The notes: generated by a model from the letters alone, not told the origin. 64,000 bases of DNA from Microbacterium sp. Leaf288 (GCF_001422925.1 NZ_LMNI01000001.1:242087-306086), one strand, 5' to 3'. Shown: positions 34,182-43,894, numbered from the stretch's first letter. Program-made: numbers and translations.

Positions 34182-36307
34182 TGACGAACGAAAGCCGTGA
34201 GCCGTCGGTCGATGAGAAGCCGATCGCCAAGCGCCTCATCCTGGGGGATCCGCTCGCGTCCACCGACTCGGACGAGCACCTGCTCCCCAAGAAGCTGGCG
34301 CTGCCCATCTTCGCCTCGGACGCGCTGTCGTCCGTCGCGTACGCCCCGCAGGAGCTGCTGCTCATCCTCCTCACCGGCGGCCTCGCGTTCCTCGCGTTCG
34401 CCCCCTGGGTCGCGGCAGCCGTCATCGTGCTGCTGATCGTCGTCGTGATCAGCTACCGGCAGCTCATCAAGGCGTATCCCTCCGGCGGCGGCGACTACGA
34501 GGTGGCGCGCAAGAACCTCGGCGAGATCCCGGGCGTCATCGTGGCCTCCGCGCTGCTCGTCGACTACGTGCTCACGGTCGCGGTGTCGGTCGCCTCCGGC
34601 GTCGACAACATCATCTCGGCGCTGCCCGGCCTCAACCCCTGGCGCGTCGAGCTGGCGGTGGGCTTCGTCATCCTGATCGTCATCGTGAACCTGCGCGGCG
34701 TCCGCGAAGCGTCGCGCGCGTTCGCGATCCCGACCTACCTCTTCATCGGCTCGGTCGGGATCATGATCCTCGTCGGGCTCTTCCAGATCGTCACCGGCAA
34801 CCCGCCCGTCGCCTCGAGCGCCCAGTACGAGGTGCAGACCGAGAGCCTCACACAGGCCGCCGTCATCCTGCTCGTGCTGCGCGCGTTCTCGAGCGGCTGC
34901 TCCGCCCTCACCGGCGTCGAGGCCGTGTCGAACGGGGTGCAGGCGTTCCGCAAGCCCAAGGTGCGCAACGCCCAGTCGACGCTCGCGATGATGGGCGGCA
35001 TCGCGATCCTGCTCTTCGCCGGGCTCACCGCGATCGCGCTGGTCTCGGGCGTGCACTACGCCGAGAACCCCTGCGACCTCATCGGCTTCGACTGCTCCAA
35101 CCCGCAGCCGAGCCTCATGGCGCAGGTGTCGTCGGCCGTGTTCGGCATGAACTCGATCCCGTTCTTCGTGATCCAGGCCGCGACCGCGGTCGTGCTGCTG
35201 CTCGCCGCCAACACGGCGTTCAACGGGTTCCCCCTGCTCGGGTCGGTGCTCGCCCGCGACGGGTACGCGCCCAAGGCGCTCAACACCCGCGGCGACCGCC
35301 TCGTGTACTCCAACGGCATGATCATCCTGGGTCTGGTCGCGATCGGCGTGCTCATCGTCTACCAGGCGAACCTCACCAACCTGATCCAGCTGTACATCAT
35401 CGGCGTGTTCGTCTCGTTCACGATCGGCCAGATCGGCATGATCCGGCATTGGATGCGGGGGATCCGGGCGATCCGGGAGCTCCCGGCCGACGCGCGGCGC
35501 AGCGAATCCGCGCGCACCGAGCTCTTCGGCCTGCGCAAGGGTCTCGTCATCAATTCGCTCGGCGCCACCATGACGGCATCCGTCCTCATCATCGTGACCA
35601 TCACGAAGTTCACGCACGGCGCGTGGCTCGTGTTCCTCGCGATCCCGATCCTGTCGTTCCTCATGGTGGGCGTGCACCGCTACTACCGCGACGTCGAGCA
35701 CGAGATCGCGATGGACGACCAGACCCACTTCGGCTCGAGGGGCGACGTCGCCCTCATCCTCGTCAACAAGCTGCAGAAGCCGGTGGTGAAGGCCGTGGAC
35801 TACGCCCTGGCCGCCAAGCACGACAAGACCTTCGCGGTGCACGTCTCGGTGACGAAGGAGGACGCCGCCGCCCTCGAGGAGGAGTGGCGGGCGCACCGCA
35901 TGCCGATCCCGCTCAAGATCATCGAGTCGCCGTATCGCATGTACGCGAGCCCGATCGCCGAGTTCGTGAAGAGGTACCGCGAGGAGCACGGGTCGTCGGT
36001 GGTCACCGTCTACCTGCCGCAGTACATCGTCGGGCACTGGTGGGAGTCGATCCTGCACAACCGCCGCGCCCGCCGCATCGCTCAGCAGCTCATGCTCGTG
36101 CACGGCGTCTCCATCACCCTCGTGCCGTGGCTCCTGGACTCGTCCGAGCTCATCTACGGACGCCGATCGCACGTCCTGCCCGGCGACGAGCGGGCAGGTC
36201 GCGGCACGGCGCCGCAGGTGCACCGCGTCGGCCGTCGTGCCGTGCGCCCCGGAGGACCGCCCGAAAAGGCGGATGCCCCCGAACCCCCGGTGCCGACCAA
36301 GCCCTGA
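34181..36307 (+). CDS. APC-superfamily permease, KimA/YdaO-like potassium importer
   Basis: A 708-aa membrane protein with twelve helices (about residues 40-460) and a 240-residue cytoplasmic C-terminal domain. The membrane part (ASDALSSVAYAPQELL, YPSGGGDYEVARKNLG, NTAFNGFPLLGSVLARDGY, YQANLTNLIQLYIIGVF) and the soluble domain (RYREEHGSSVVTVYLPQYIVGHWWE) match the KimA/YdaO group, whose B. subtilis member imports K+ and is inhibited by c-di-AMP. GTG 34181 is probably leaderless. The last 45 residues are Pro/Arg-rich and extra. An amino-acid substrate cannot be excluded. Confidence 0.8.
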   Translation: MTNESREPSVDEKPIAKRLILGDPLASTDSDEHLLPKKLALPIFASDALSSVAYAPQELLLILLTGGLAFLAFAPWVAAAVIVLLIVVVISYRQLIKAYPSGGGDYEVARKNLGEIPGVIVASALLVDYVLTVAVSVASGVDNIISALPGLNPWRVELAVGFVILIVIVNLRGVREASRAFAIPTYLFIGSVGIMILVGLFQIVTGNPPVASSAQYEVQTESLTQAAVILLVLRAFSSGCSALTGVEAVSNGVQAFRKPKVRNAQSTLAMMGGIAILLFAGLTAIALVSGVHYAENPCDLIGFDCSNPQPSLMAQVSSAVFGMNSIPFFVIQAATAVVLLLAANTAFNGFPLLGSVLARDGYAPKALNTRGDRLVYSNGMIILGLVAIGVLIVYQANLTNLIQLYIIGVFVSFTIGQIGMIRHWMRGIRAIRELPADARRSESARTELFGLRKGLVINSLGATMTASVLIIVTITKFTHGAWLVFLAIPILSFLMVGVHRYYRDVEHEIAMDDQTHFGSRGDVALILVNKLQKPVVKAVDYALAAKHDKTFAVHVSVTKEDAAALEEEWRAHRMPIPLKIIESPYRMYASPIAEFVKRYREEHGSSVVTVYLPQYIVGHWWESILHNRRARRIAQQLMLVHGVSITLVPWLLDSSELIYGRRSHVLPGDERAGRGTAPQVHRVGRRAVRPGGPPEKADAPEPPVPTKP

Positions 36308-36317
36308 CGGGCGCCCC

Positions 36318-36354
36318 GGCGCCGGGTGCGCCCCCCGAACGAGCACCCGGCGCC
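36318..36354 (+). terminator. Hairpin terminator after the KimA-like gene
   Basis: GGCGCCGGGTGC (36318-36329) and GCACCCGGCGCC (36343-36354) form a perfect 12-bp stem with a 13-nt loop, just after the permease stop and ahead of the sufS promoter. There is no U-run. Confidence 0.6.
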
Positions 36355-36384
36355 AGGAGGCGGCATCCCGCGTAGCCTTGAGGG

Positions 36385-37686
36385 GTGAGTTCTGCCGCCC
36401 CCGCCCCCTCCCAGGCCGCGCCTCTGGACGCCGCTGTGCTGCGAGCCGACTTCCCGCTCCTCGGCGAGCGCGTGAACGGCGAGCGCCTGGTCTACCTCGA
36501 CTCGGGCGCGACGAGCCAGAAGCCGCAGGCGGTCATCGACGCCGAAGTCGACTTCCTCACGCGGGCGAACTCCGCCGTCCACCGCGGGGCGCACACCCTC
36601 GCGGCCGAGGCCACCGAGCTCTTCGAGGACGCCCGCACGACGGTCGCGGGCTTCGTCGGCGCACGCCCCGAGCAGCTGGTGTGGACGAGCGGCGCGACCG
36701 CCGGCCTCAACCTCGTCGCCTACGCGATCGGCAACGCATCGGTCGGTCGCGGCGCCCCCGCCGGCGCGCGCTTCGCGCTGAAGCCCGGCGACGAGATCGT
36801 CATCACCGAGACCGAGCACCACGCGAACCTCATCCCCTGGCAGGAGCTCGCCGCCCGCACCGGCGCGGTGCTGCGCCACATCCCCGTCCGTGACGACGGG
36901 ACCCTGGACACGGATGCTGCCGCCACCCTCATCGGCGAGCGCACGCGGATCGTCGCGTTCACGCACGTGTCGAACGTGCTGGGCATCGTGAACCCGGTCG
37001 CCGACCTCGTCGCCCTGGCGCAGGGCGTCGGCGCGGTGACCGTGCTCGACGCATGCCAGTCCGCCCCGCACCTGCCGCTCGACTTCCCGGCGCTCGGCGT
37101 CGACCTCGCGGTCTTCTCGGGGCACAAGATGCTGGGGCCCTACGCCGTCGGAGGCCTCTACGGCCGCGCCGAGGTGCTCGAGGCCCTGCCGCCGTTCCTC
37201 ACCGGCGGCTCGATGATCACCACCGTGACCCTCGACGAGGCGTCGTACCTGCCGCCCCCGCAGCGCTTCGAGGCCGGCACGCAGCCGGTGTCGCAGGCGA
37301 TCGGGCTCGCGGCTGCGGTGCGGTACCTCAACGGCGTCGGCATGGACGCGGTCCACGCGCATGAGAAGTCGCTCGAGGCGCGCATGGGTGACGGCCTGCG
37401 CGCGATCCCCGGCGTGCGGCTGCTCGGCGACGCACCGGACGCGGAGCGCGTGGGCCTCTGGTCGTTCGACGTCGACGGTGTGCACGCACACGACGTGGGG
37501 CAGTTCCTCGACGCGCGGGGCGTGGCCGTACGCGTCGGGCACCACTGCGCGCAGCCGCTGCACCGCCGCTTCGGGCTCACCGCCTCGGTGCGCGCGTCGT
37601 CGGCGCTCTACAACACGGCGGACGACGTCGACGTGTTCCTCGACGCTCTGTCGGGTGTGCGCTCGTTCTTCGGAGCCGGCGCATGA
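36385..37686 (+). CDS. sufS: SufS-type cysteine desulfurase
   Basis: PLP enzyme (433 aa) that takes sulfur from cysteine for Fe-S cluster assembly. The PLP Lys is K248 in FSGHKMLGP; the persulfide Cys is C388 in RVGHHCAQPL; ETEHHANLIPW is the group-II desulfurase block. GTG 36385 lies 6 nt after TAGCCT (36373-36378), so leaderless translation is likely. The stop overlaps sufU (ATGA). The other suf genes (sufBCD, sufR) are not in this window. Confidence 0.94.
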   Translation: MSSAAPAPSQAAPLDAAVLRADFPLLGERVNGERLVYLDSGATSQKPQAVIDAEVDFLTRANSAVHRGAHTLAAEATELFEDARTTVAGFVGARPEQLVWTSGATAGLNLVAYAIGNASVGRGAPAGARFALKPGDEIVITETEHHANLIPWQELAARTGAVLRHIPVRDDGTLDTDAAATLIGERTRIVAFTHVSNVLGIVNPVADLVALAQGVGAVTVLDACQSAPHLPLDFPALGVDLAVFSGHKMLGPYAVGGLYGRAEVLEALPPFLTGGSMITTVTLDEASYLPPPQRFEAGTQPVSQAIGLAAAVRYLNGVGMDAVHAHEKSLEARMGDGLRAIPGVRLLGDAPDAERVGLWSFDVDGVHAHDVGQFLDARGVAVRVGHHCAQPLHRRFGLTASVRASSALYNTADDVDVFLDALSGVRSFFGAGA

Positions 37687-38135
37687 GCGGCCTCGAATCG
37701 CTCTACCAGGAGCTCATCCTCGACCACTCCAAGCGCCCGCACGGCAAGGGCCTCGGCGCCGAAGAGGGCCGGGTCGCCACGTCGTACCAGCGCAACCCCA
37801 TCTGCGGCGACGAGATCACCCTCCGCGTGCGCCTGTCCGCCGACGGCACGACCGTCGACGAGGTCACGTGGGACGGCGCCGGCTGCTCCATCTCGCAGGC
37901 GTCGGCGTCGATGCTCGCCGCGCTCATCGAAGAGCAGGAACGGATGCCGCGGGCCGAGGCATCCGCTCTCATCGAGGGATTCCGCGAAGCGCTGCGCTCA
38001 CGCGGCGAGATCCCCCTGGACGAAGAGGTCTTCGGCGACGCCGCCGCGCTCTCGGGCGTCTCGAAGTTCACCGCCCGCGTCAAGTGCGCGATGCTCGCGT
38101 GGGTCGCCTTCGAGGACGCGACCGCCCGCGCCTGA
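37683..38135 (+). CDS. sufU: SufU-type iron-sulfur assembly sulfurtransferase
   Basis: Zinc-containing IscU-like protein (150 aa) that accepts sulfur from SufS and passes it to the SufBCD scaffold. The conserved ligands are in NPICGDEITL, DGAGCSISQASASML and RVKCAMLAW (three Cys plus Asp). The insertion between the second and third Cys is that of SufU rather than IscU. It overlaps sufS by ATGA. Confidence 0.94.
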   Translation: MSGLESLYQELILDHSKRPHGKGLGAEEGRVATSYQRNPICGDEITLRVRLSADGTTVDEVTWDGAGCSISQASASMLAALIEEQERMPRAEASALIEGFREALRSRGEIPLDEEVFGDAAALSGVSKFTARVKCAMLAWVAFEDATARA

Positions 38136-38157
38136 GGAGCGGGCGACACCCCCACCC

Positions 38158-38196
38158 CCGGTCGTTGAGCGAGCGAGGAACGAGCGAGTCGAAACG
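38158..38196 (+). repeat. GTTGAGCGAGC repeat, copy 2
   Basis: A full copy: GGTCGTTGAGCGAGCGAGGA followed by ACGAGCGAGTCGAAACG. It lies between the convergent sufU and DUF4097 genes. Related copies are at 21757, 41683, 57942 and 63624. Confidence 0.75.
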
Positions 38197-38231
38197 CCCT
38201 GGGCGTCCGCGCTCGCCCCTGGCCGCGATCT

Positions 38232-39092
38232 TCAGTCGCCGCCGGCGACGGGGTGCGTGCGGTGCACCGTGATGTCGCCGTACCCGGCACGGGCGTAGAG
38301 CTCGACCGACGCCTCGCCCTCGACCGGACCCGCGGCCGCTGAGAGCTCGTTGCGCACGACGCCGTGCTGACTCGACACATCGAGCCACGCCGCGGTGCCG
38401 GAGCGGATGCCGAGGTCCACCGCGCCGTACGACGCCTCCACCCGCGCGGTCCCGCCGCTGAGGTCGCCGACGCGCACCGGGCCGTACGCCGATCGCACCG
38501 TGAGCGCGGGGCCCGGGTCGCCCAGGTGCACGACGCCGCTCGACGTCGCGATGTCGGCGACGCCCGAGACCGAACCGACGTCGATGCCGGCGTCGGATCC
38601 CTTGAGCCGCAGCGCTCCGTCGACGATGCCGATGCGCGCGCGGCCGGACTTGATGTCGACGTCGGCGTCGCCGCGCACATGCTCGACGCGCAGCTCGCCG
38701 TGCCCGAGACCGAGGTCTGCGCGACCGGTGCGCTCGAGGGTCGCGTCGCCGTAGTCCAGCGCGATGCGCGCGGTGCCGACCGCGCCGGCGACGCGGATCG
38801 AGCCGTACTTCAGCGCGAGCGAGACGTCCGAACCGGTTGGGATGCGCACCGACACGTCGACGGAGTCGCCCGAGCCGAACAGGTTGAACCGCACCGGGCC
38901 GACGATGCGCAGGTCGGACCCCGCCTGGGTCACCCGCACCGCCTCGGCCGCGCTGCGGTCGCCCGCGCGGTGCGGGTTCGCCGGCGCGACCTCGACCGCG
39001 AGGTCGCGCCGTCGTTCGGCGACGACGTCGATGCGGCCCATCTGCAGCTCGATGCGCACGGCGGCCGGGCCCGACACGGGGAACGTGGGCAT
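38232..39092 (-). CDS. DUF4097 beta-repeat protein
   Basis: A 286-aa protein with no signal peptide or membrane segment. It consists of repeated short beta units such as VDVSVRIPTGSDVSLALKYG, ADVDIKSGRARIGIV and TVRSAYGPVRVGDLSGG, the pattern of DUF4097, predicted to form a right-handed beta-helix. The family's function is not known. ATG 39092 overlaps the stop of the ribbon-helix-helix gene (TGATG), so the two are strictly coupled. Confidence 0.8.
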   Translation of the reverse strand: MPTFPVSGPAAVRIELQMGRIDVVAERRRDLAVEVAPANPHRAGDRSAAEAVRVTQAGSDLRIVGPVRFNLFGSGDSVDVSVRIPTGSDVSLALKYGSIRVAGAVGTARIALDYGDATLERTGRADLGLGHGELRVEHVRGDADVDIKSGRARIGIVDGALRLKGSDAGIDVGSVSGVADIATSSGVVHLGDPGPALTVRSAYGPVRVGDLSGGTARVEASYGAVDLGIRSGTAAWLDVSSQHGVVRNELSAAAGPVEGEASVELYARAGYGDITVHRTHPVAGGD

Positions 39093-39589
39093 CAGCGCAC
39101 CCAGCCGGTGTAGGCAGAGCTCGAACCGCGGGCCGCAGGGGGTGCGGGTTCGACGGCCGCGGCGACGGCGCGCACCAGCCACGTGTTGAGCGAGAGCCCG
39201 TCGGCAGTCGCGGCCGCCTCGGCACGCGCCTTGAGCGAGTCGGGCAGGCGCAGGGTGGTGCGTGCAGGGGCGTCATCGGGATCATCGGATGCTGCGGCCG
39301 CGAGCACGACCTGACCGCTGGGGGTGGTGACCGCGCCCGCTGTCGCGGGCTCGGTCTGGGGCCGTGCGACGACGAACTCGACGTCGCGCCCGCGCAGGCG
39401 CACGTCCACGGACCCGGGCGCGAGCTCTCGCGTGATCTCGCCCGCCGCCTCGGACAGCGCCTCGAGGATCGCGAGCCGCACCGCCGGCTCGAGCGCCGCC
39501 GCGAGACGCGCCGCCACTTCGGAGTCATCGGGAGGTGCGGCGGCGGCGAGCTGACGCTGGAGCTCCTCGACGTGGGTCGCGATCTGCAT
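39092..39589 (-). CDS. Ribbon-helix-helix (HicB/Arc-like) regulator
   Basis: A 165-aa protein. The C-terminal part (about 108-150) reads ARTTLRLPDSLKARAEAAA...LSLNTWLVRAVAAAV, a ribbon-helix-helix DNA-binding fold of the HicB/Arc type. The N-terminal 100 residues are a helical EL(Q)RQL...AARLAAAL region of unknown role. No HicA toxin gene is adjacent; the partner is the DUF4097 protein, so this is not a recognised toxin-antitoxin pair. Three tandem 11-bp repeats lie at its promoter and suggest autoregulation. Confidence 0.72.
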   Translation of the reverse strand: MQIATHVEELQRQLAAAAPPDDSEVAARLAAALEPAVRLAILEALSEAAGEITRELAPGSVDVRLRGRDVEFVVARPQTEPATAGAVTTPSGQVVLAAAASDDPDDAPARTTLRLPDSLKARAEAAATADGLSLNTWLVRAVAAAVEPAPPAARGSSSAYTGWVR

Positions 39590-39622
39590 GACGTCAGAGT
39601 GACATCAGAGTGGTGTCAAGTC
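39590..39622 (-). promoter_or_regulatory. Three tandem 11-bp repeats, candidate RHH operator
   Basis: GACGTCAGAGT (39590-39600), GACATCAGAGT (39601-39611) and GGTGTCAAGTC (39612-39622) form a regular 11-bp series just upstream of the ribbon-helix-helix gene. TTGACA on the minus strand (39615-39620) could be its -35. Tandem short repeats at one-turn spacing are typical targets of such proteins. Confidence 0.5.
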
Positions 39623-39761
39623 AACGACGGGATGGCTGATGCGTCTGGTTGCCGTGAGCGTCGGGCGGGACGGCGTTCGGATTCCGTGAGGACGGCGGAT
39701 GCAGCATCCGTCCCGGAGTTGCATCGAATCCGCACCTGAACCGCACCTTCCAGGAGACCCC

Positions 39762-39902
39762 GTGCTCGATGTCATCTACCTCACCCTGACGCTCGCGCTG
39801 TTCGCGCTCGTCGGACTCGTCGCCACGGCGGTGGAGAAGCTGGGCCCACGCGCCCGAGGCTCCGCCCGGCGCGAAGCGACGAGCGGAGAGGCGCGAGGAT
39901 GA
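39762..39902 (+). CDS. Small membrane protein ahead of kdpF
   Basis: A 46-aa protein with one membrane helix ([21 protein letters not shown]) followed by [19 protein letters not shown], a basic tail. AGGAG lies 5 nt before GTG 39762. The stop overlaps kdpF (ATGA), so it is the first cistron of the kdp operon. The helix is KdpF-like, so it may be a second small stabilising subunit. Its C-terminal codons (from about 39839) coincide with a relative of the dispersed GPTRPEAP element, read in a different frame. Confidence 0.7.
   Translation: MLDVIYLTLTLALFALVGLVATAVEKLGPRARGSARREATSGEARG
39839..39875 (+). repeat. Partial relative of the GPTRPEAP element (copy C)
   Basis: GCTGGGCCCACGCGCCCGAG and GCTCCGCCC match the first 30 or so bases of copies A, B and D with a single base missing, which shifts the frame to [11 protein letters not shown]. 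The rest diverges. Confidence 0.55.
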
Positions 39903-39988
39903 TCGTCTTCTCGCTCGTGGGCGCCGCGCTCGGCCTCGCCGCGATCGTCTACCTCGTCGTCGCGCTCGTGAAGCCGGAGAAGTTCTGA
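39899..39988 (+). CDS. kdpF: KdpF, small subunit of the K+-transporting ATPase
   Basis: A 29-aa single-helix protein that stabilises the KdpFABC complex in the membrane. The ending VALVKPEKF is diagnostic. ATG 39899 overlaps the previous stop (ATGA), and its own stop overlaps kdpA (TGATG). Length is normal for KdpF. Confidence 0.88.
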   Translation: MIVFSLVGAALGLAAIVYLVVALVKPEKF

Positions 39989-41670
39989 TGGACACCGCCA
40001 CCGTGTGGACCGGCGTCTTGCAGATCGCCACGGTCATCCTGATCCTGGCGCTCCTCTACCGACCGCTGGGCGACGGGATCGCCCGTGTCTACAGCGCAGA
40101 CAAGGACTGGCGCGTCGAGCGCGGGATGTACCGCCTCGTCGGCGTCGACCCTCGCTCCGAGCAGACGTGGCAGGCGTACCTGCGCGGTGTGCTCGCCTTC
40201 TCCGCCGTCGGCGTGCTCTTCGTCTACGCGCTGCAGCGCTTCCAGGCCGTGCTGCCGTACTCCCTGGGCCTGCCCCCCGTGCCCGAGGGCCTCGCGTTCA
40301 ACACCGCGGTGTCGTTCGTGACCAACACCAACTGGCAGTCGTACTCTCCCGAGCTGACCATGGGCTACACCGTGCAGCTCGCGGGTCTGGCCCTGCAGAA
40401 CTTCGTGTCGGCGGCCGTCGGCATCGCGGTCGCCGTCGCGCTCGTGCGCGGTTTCGCGCGGCGCGGGTCCGCGACGATCGGCAACTTCTGGGTCGACCTC
40501 ACCCGCGGGATCACGCGCCTGCTGCTGCCGCTCGCCGTCGTGTCGGCGATCGCGCTCATCGCCGCCGGGGTCGTGCAGAACGTCAACGGATTCGTCGACG
40601 TCGGCACCGTCGCAGGCGGCACGCAGTCCATCCCGGGCGGGCCGGTGGCCTCCCAGGAGGCCATCAAGCTCCTCGGCACGAACGGCGGCGGATTCTTCAA
40701 CGCCAACTCCGCGCACCCGTTCGAGAACCCGACGCCGTGGTCGAACGTGCTGCAGATCCTGTTGATCCTCGCGATCCCGGTCGCGCTGCCGCGGGCGTTC
40801 GGACGCATGGTGAACGACGACCGTCAGGGCTACGCGATCCTCGCCGTCATGAGCACGATCGCCGTCGTGTCGATCACGGCCGTGACGTGGCTCGAGTCGC
40901 TGGGCCTCGGCACCGCGCCGCAGCTCGCCGGCGCCGCGATGGAGGGCAAGGAGGCGCGGTTCGGCATCTGGGGCTCGACGCTCTTCGCCGGCGCGACCAC
41001 CCTCACCTCGACCGGCGCCGTGAACTCGATGCACGACTCGTACACGGCACTCGGCGGCATGATCCCGATGATCAACATGATGCTCGGCGAGATCGCCCCC
41101 GGCGGCGTCGGGTCGGGCCTCTACGGCATGCTCGTGCTCGCCGTGATCGCGGTGTTCGTCGGCGGCCTCCTCGTCGGCCGCACGCCCGAGTACCTCGGCA
41201 AGAAGATCGGGCCGACAGAGGTCAAGCTCGCGAGCCTGTACATCCTCGTGACGCCCGCGCTCGTGCTCGCGGGCACGGCGTTGAGCTTCGGCATCCCGGC
41301 GATCCGCTCCGACATGGAGTCGACCTCGATCTGGAACCCGGGCGTCCACGGCCTCGGCGAGGTGCTCTACGCGTTCACCTCGGCGGCGAACAACAACGGC
41401 TCGGCGTTCGCGGGACTCACCGCGAACACGCCGTGGCTCAACACGGCGCTGGGTGTCGCGATGCTGCTCGGCCGGTTCCTGCCGATCGTGCTGGTGCTCG
41501 CTCTCGCGGGCTCGCTCGCCGCCCAGACACCGGTGCCCTCGACGGCCGGCACCCTCCCCACCCACCGCCCGCAGTTCGTCGGCCTCCTCGCCGTCGTCGC
41601 GGTCGTGATCACCGCACTCACCTACTTCCCCGTTCTCACGCTGGGTCCCCTGGCGGAAGGGCTCGTCTGA
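39988..41670 (+). CDS. kdpA: K+-transporting ATPase subunit A (potassium channel subunit)
   Basis: Channel-like K+-selecting subunit of the Kdp pump (560 aa, ten helices). The four selectivity-filter segments are visible: [42 protein letters not shown] and [12 protein letters not shown]. It lies between kdpF and kdpB with a TGATG overlap on one side and 1 nt on the other. Nothing is missing. Confidence 0.96.
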   Translation: MDTATVWTGVLQIATVILILALLYRPLGDGIARVYSADKDWRVERGMYRLVGVDPRSEQTWQAYLRGVLAFSAVGVLFVYALQRFQAVLPYSLGLPPVPEGLAFNTAVSFVTNTNWQSYSPELTMGYTVQLAGLALQNFVSAAVGIAVAVALVRGFARRGSATIGNFWVDLTRGITRLLLPLAVVSAIALIAAGVVQNVNGFVDVGTVAGGTQSIPGGPVASQEAIKLLGTNGGGFFNANSAHPFENPTPWSNVLQILLILAIPVALPRAFGRMVNDDRQGYAILAVMSTIAVVSITAVTWLESLGLGTAPQLAGAAMEGKEARFGIWGSTLFAGATTLTSTGAVNSMHDSYTALGGMIPMINMMLGEIAPGGVGSGLYGMLVLAVIAVFVGGLLVGRTPEYLGKKIGPTEVKLASLYILVTPALVLAGTALSFGIPAIRSDMESTSIWNPGVHGLGEVLYAFTSAANNNGSAFAGLTANTPWLNTALGVAMLLGRFLPIVLVLALAGSLAAQTPVPSTAGTLPTHRPQFVGLLAVVAVVITALTYFPVLTLGPLAEGLV

Positions 41671-41671
41671 C

Positions 41672-43876
41672 ATGTCCACCGACGTTTCGTCTCGCTTCGC
41701 TCGCTCAACCGCCGGGGAGGCGGAGCCGACCGCACGCCCTGTCGCGGGCACGGTCGCGCCCCAGCCGCCGAAGCCGTCCTCCCGGGCGTTCAGCGCAGCC
41801 CAGCTGTGGGCGGCCGTCCCCGGCGCGCTGCGCAAGCTCAACCCCGCGGCTCTCTGGCGCAACCCCGTCATGTTCCTGGTGTGGGTGGGCGCCGCCTTCA
41901 CCACGGCGATCGCGATCGCCGAGCCGTTCCTCGGCGGCCCCGAGCAGTCCGGCGGCACCGCCGTGCCCTTCGGCTTCACGTGGGGCATCGCCGTCTGGCT
42001 GTGGCTCACGGTGCTGTTCGCGAACGTCGCGGAGTCGGTGGCCGAGGGGCGCGGCAAGGCTCAGGCCGCGTCGCTGCGCAAGACCCGCACCTCAACCGTG
42101 GCGCGTCGCGTCATCGCCTATGACGGAGGAAGGGATGCCGCGGGAGAGCGCACCGAGACGGTCGAGGTCTCGTCGTCCGACCTGAAGCTCGGTGACGTCG
42201 TCATCGTGTCGGCCGGCGAGCTGATCCCGGGCGACGGCGACATCGTCGCGGGCATCGCGACCGTCGACGAGTCGGCGATCACGGGCGAGTCCGCGCCGGT
42301 CGTGCGCGAGTCGGGCGGAGACCGCTCGGCCGTCACCGGCGGCACCCGCGTGCTGTCGGACCGCATCGTCGTGCGCATCACGTCGAAGCCGGGCGAGACG
42401 TTCGTCGACCGCATGATCGCCCTCGTCGAGGGGGCCGCACGGCAGAAGACGCCCAACGAGATCGCGCTGAACATCCTGCTCGCGAGCCTGTCGATCGTGT
42501 TCGTGATCGTGGTGCTGACGCTCAACCCGATCGCCTCGTACGCCGCGTCTCCCGTGAGCATCCCGGTGCTGATCGCGCTGCTGGTCTGCCTCATCCCGAC
42601 CACGATCGGCGCTCTGCTCTCGGCGATCGGGATCGCCGGCATGGACCGCCTCGTGCAGCGCAACGTGCTCGCGATGTCGGGCCGCGCCGTCGAGGCCGCG
42701 GGCGACGTCACGACGCTGCTCCTCGCCAAGACGGGCACGATCACGTACGGCAACCGCCGCGCCTCGGACTTCGTCGCGCTGCCGGGCGTCGGCGAGGACG
42801 AGCTCGCACGGGCGGCCGCGCTCTCGTCGCTCGCCGATCCCACTCCGGAGGGCGTCTCGGTCGTCGAGCTGGCCGCGGTGCAGGGTGTGCACGTCAGCGA
42901 GCCCGCCGGCTCCACCGTCATCCCTTTCACCGCCCAGACCCGCATGAGCGGCGTCGACCTCGCGGACGGCACGCAGGTGCGCAAGGGCGCCGGGTCTGCC
43001 GTGATCGCGTGGCTCGCAGCATCCGGATCCGATGTCCCGACCGCGGTGCGCGCCCACCTGACGAGCGAGACCGACGCCATCGCGCAGTCGGGCGGCACGC
43101 CGCTGGTCGTCGCCGAGCTCGATCCCTCCGGCGCGGGCCGTGTGCTGGGGGTGATCCACCTCAAGGACATCGTCAAGGACGGTCTGCGCGAGCGGTTCGA
43201 GGAGCTCCGGTCGATGGGCATTCGCACGGTCATGATCACCGGCGACAACCCCCTGACGGCCGCTGCCATCGCGAAGGAGGCGGGCGTCGACGACTACCTC
43301 GCCGAGGCGACGCCGGAGGACAAGCTCGCACTGATCCGCAGGGAGCAGGAGGGCGGCAACCTCGTCGCGATGACGGGCGACGGCACCAACGACGCCCCCG
43401 CCCTCGCCCAGGCCGACGTCGGCGTCGCGATGAACACCGGCACCTCCGCTGCGAAGGAGGCCGGCAACATGGTCGACCTCGATTCCGACCCGACGAAGCT
43501 GATCGACATCGTGCGCATCGGCAAGCAGCTGCTGATCACGCGTGGCGCGCTCACCACCTTCTCGCTGGCCAACGACATCGCGAAGTACTTCGCGATCATC
43601 CCGGCGATGTTCATGGGGGTGTTCCCGGGCCTGGCGGCGCTCAACGTGATGCAGCTGTCGTCGCCCGCGTCGGCGGTCACAAGCGCGATCATCTTCAACG
43701 CCGTGATCATCGTGATCCTCATCCCGCTGGCGCTGCGGGGCGTGAAGTACCGTCCGGCGAGCGCTTCGCAGATCCTCAGCCGCAACCTGCTCGTGTACGG
43801 GCTCGGCGGCGTGATCGCCCCCTTCATCGGCATCAAGCTCATCGACCTCGTCGTGAGCCTCATCCCGGGCTTCTGA
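41672..43876 (+). CDS. kdpB: K+-transporting ATPase subunit B with Ala in place of the phosphorylated Asp
   Basis: P-type ATPase subunit of the Kdp pump (734 aa). Actuator motif ITGESAPV, nucleotide domain [12 protein letters not shown] and KGAGSA, and P-domain TGDN and [20 protein letters not shown] are all intact. The phosphorylation motif, however, reads [14 protein letters not shown]: residue 352 is Ala (GCC at 42725-42727) instead of the invariant Asp (GAC) of DKTGT. As written, the pump could not form its phosphoenzyme. The first 45 residues are an extra Ser/Ala/Pro-rich stretch, part of it encoded by a GCTCAAC repeat. A sequencing error is a real alternative. Confidence 0.95.
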   Translation: MSTDVSSRFARSTAGEAEPTARPVAGTVAPQPPKPSSRAFSAAQLWAAVPGALRKLNPAALWRNPVMFLVWVGAAFTTAIAIAEPFLGGPEQSGGTAVPFGFTWGIAVWLWLTVLFANVAESVAEGRGKAQAASLRKTRTSTVARRVIAYDGGRDAAGERTETVEVSSSDLKLGDVVIVSAGELIPGDGDIVAGIATVDESAITGESAPVVRESGGDRSAVTGGTRVLSDRIVVRITSKPGETFVDRMIALVEGAARQKTPNEIALNILLASLSIVFVIVVLTLNPIASYAASPVSIPVLIALLVCLIPTTIGALLSAIGIAGMDRLVQRNVLAMSGRAVEAAGDVTTLLLAKTGTITYGNRRASDFVALPGVGEDELARAAALSSLADPTPEGVSVVELAAVQGVHVSEPAGSTVIPFTAQTRMSGVDLADGTQVRKGAGSAVIAWLAASGSDVPTAVRAHLTSETDAIAQSGGTPLVVAELDPSGAGRVLGVIHLKDIVKDGLRERFEELRSMGIRTVMITGDNPLTAAAIAKEAGVDDYLAEATPEDKLALIRREQEGGNLVAMTGDGTNDAPALAQADVGVAMNTGTSAAKEAGNMVDLDSDPTKLIDIVRIGKQLLITRGALTTFSLANDIAKYFAIIPAMFMGVFPGLAALNVMQLSSPASAVTSAIIFNAVIIVILIPLALRGVKYRPASASQILSRNLLVYGLGGVIAPFIGIKLIDLVVSLIPGF
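41683..41715 (+). repeat. GTTGAGCGAGC repeat, copy 3, in the start of kdpB
   Basis: CGTTTCGTCTCGCTTCGCTC and GCTCAACCGCCGG match the same repeat as 21757-21794. It lies inside kdpB and encodes about residues 5-14 ([10 protein letters not shown]) of an extension not needed for the family. Confidence 0.65.
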
Positions 43877-43894
43877 GCCCTTCTGGAGACGCAC

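Noticed and set aside
39092..39589. HicAB toxin-antitoxin system
   Set aside because: The ribbon-helix-helix domain is HicB-like, but no HicA-type dsRBD toxin is adjacent; the neighbour is a DUF4097 protein.
41683..41806. An alternative, later start for kdpB that would skip the repeat
   Set aside because: No ribosome site or suitable start codon stands out between the repeat and the first conserved block, and the annotated ATG is 1 nt after the kdpA stop, as expected for coupling.
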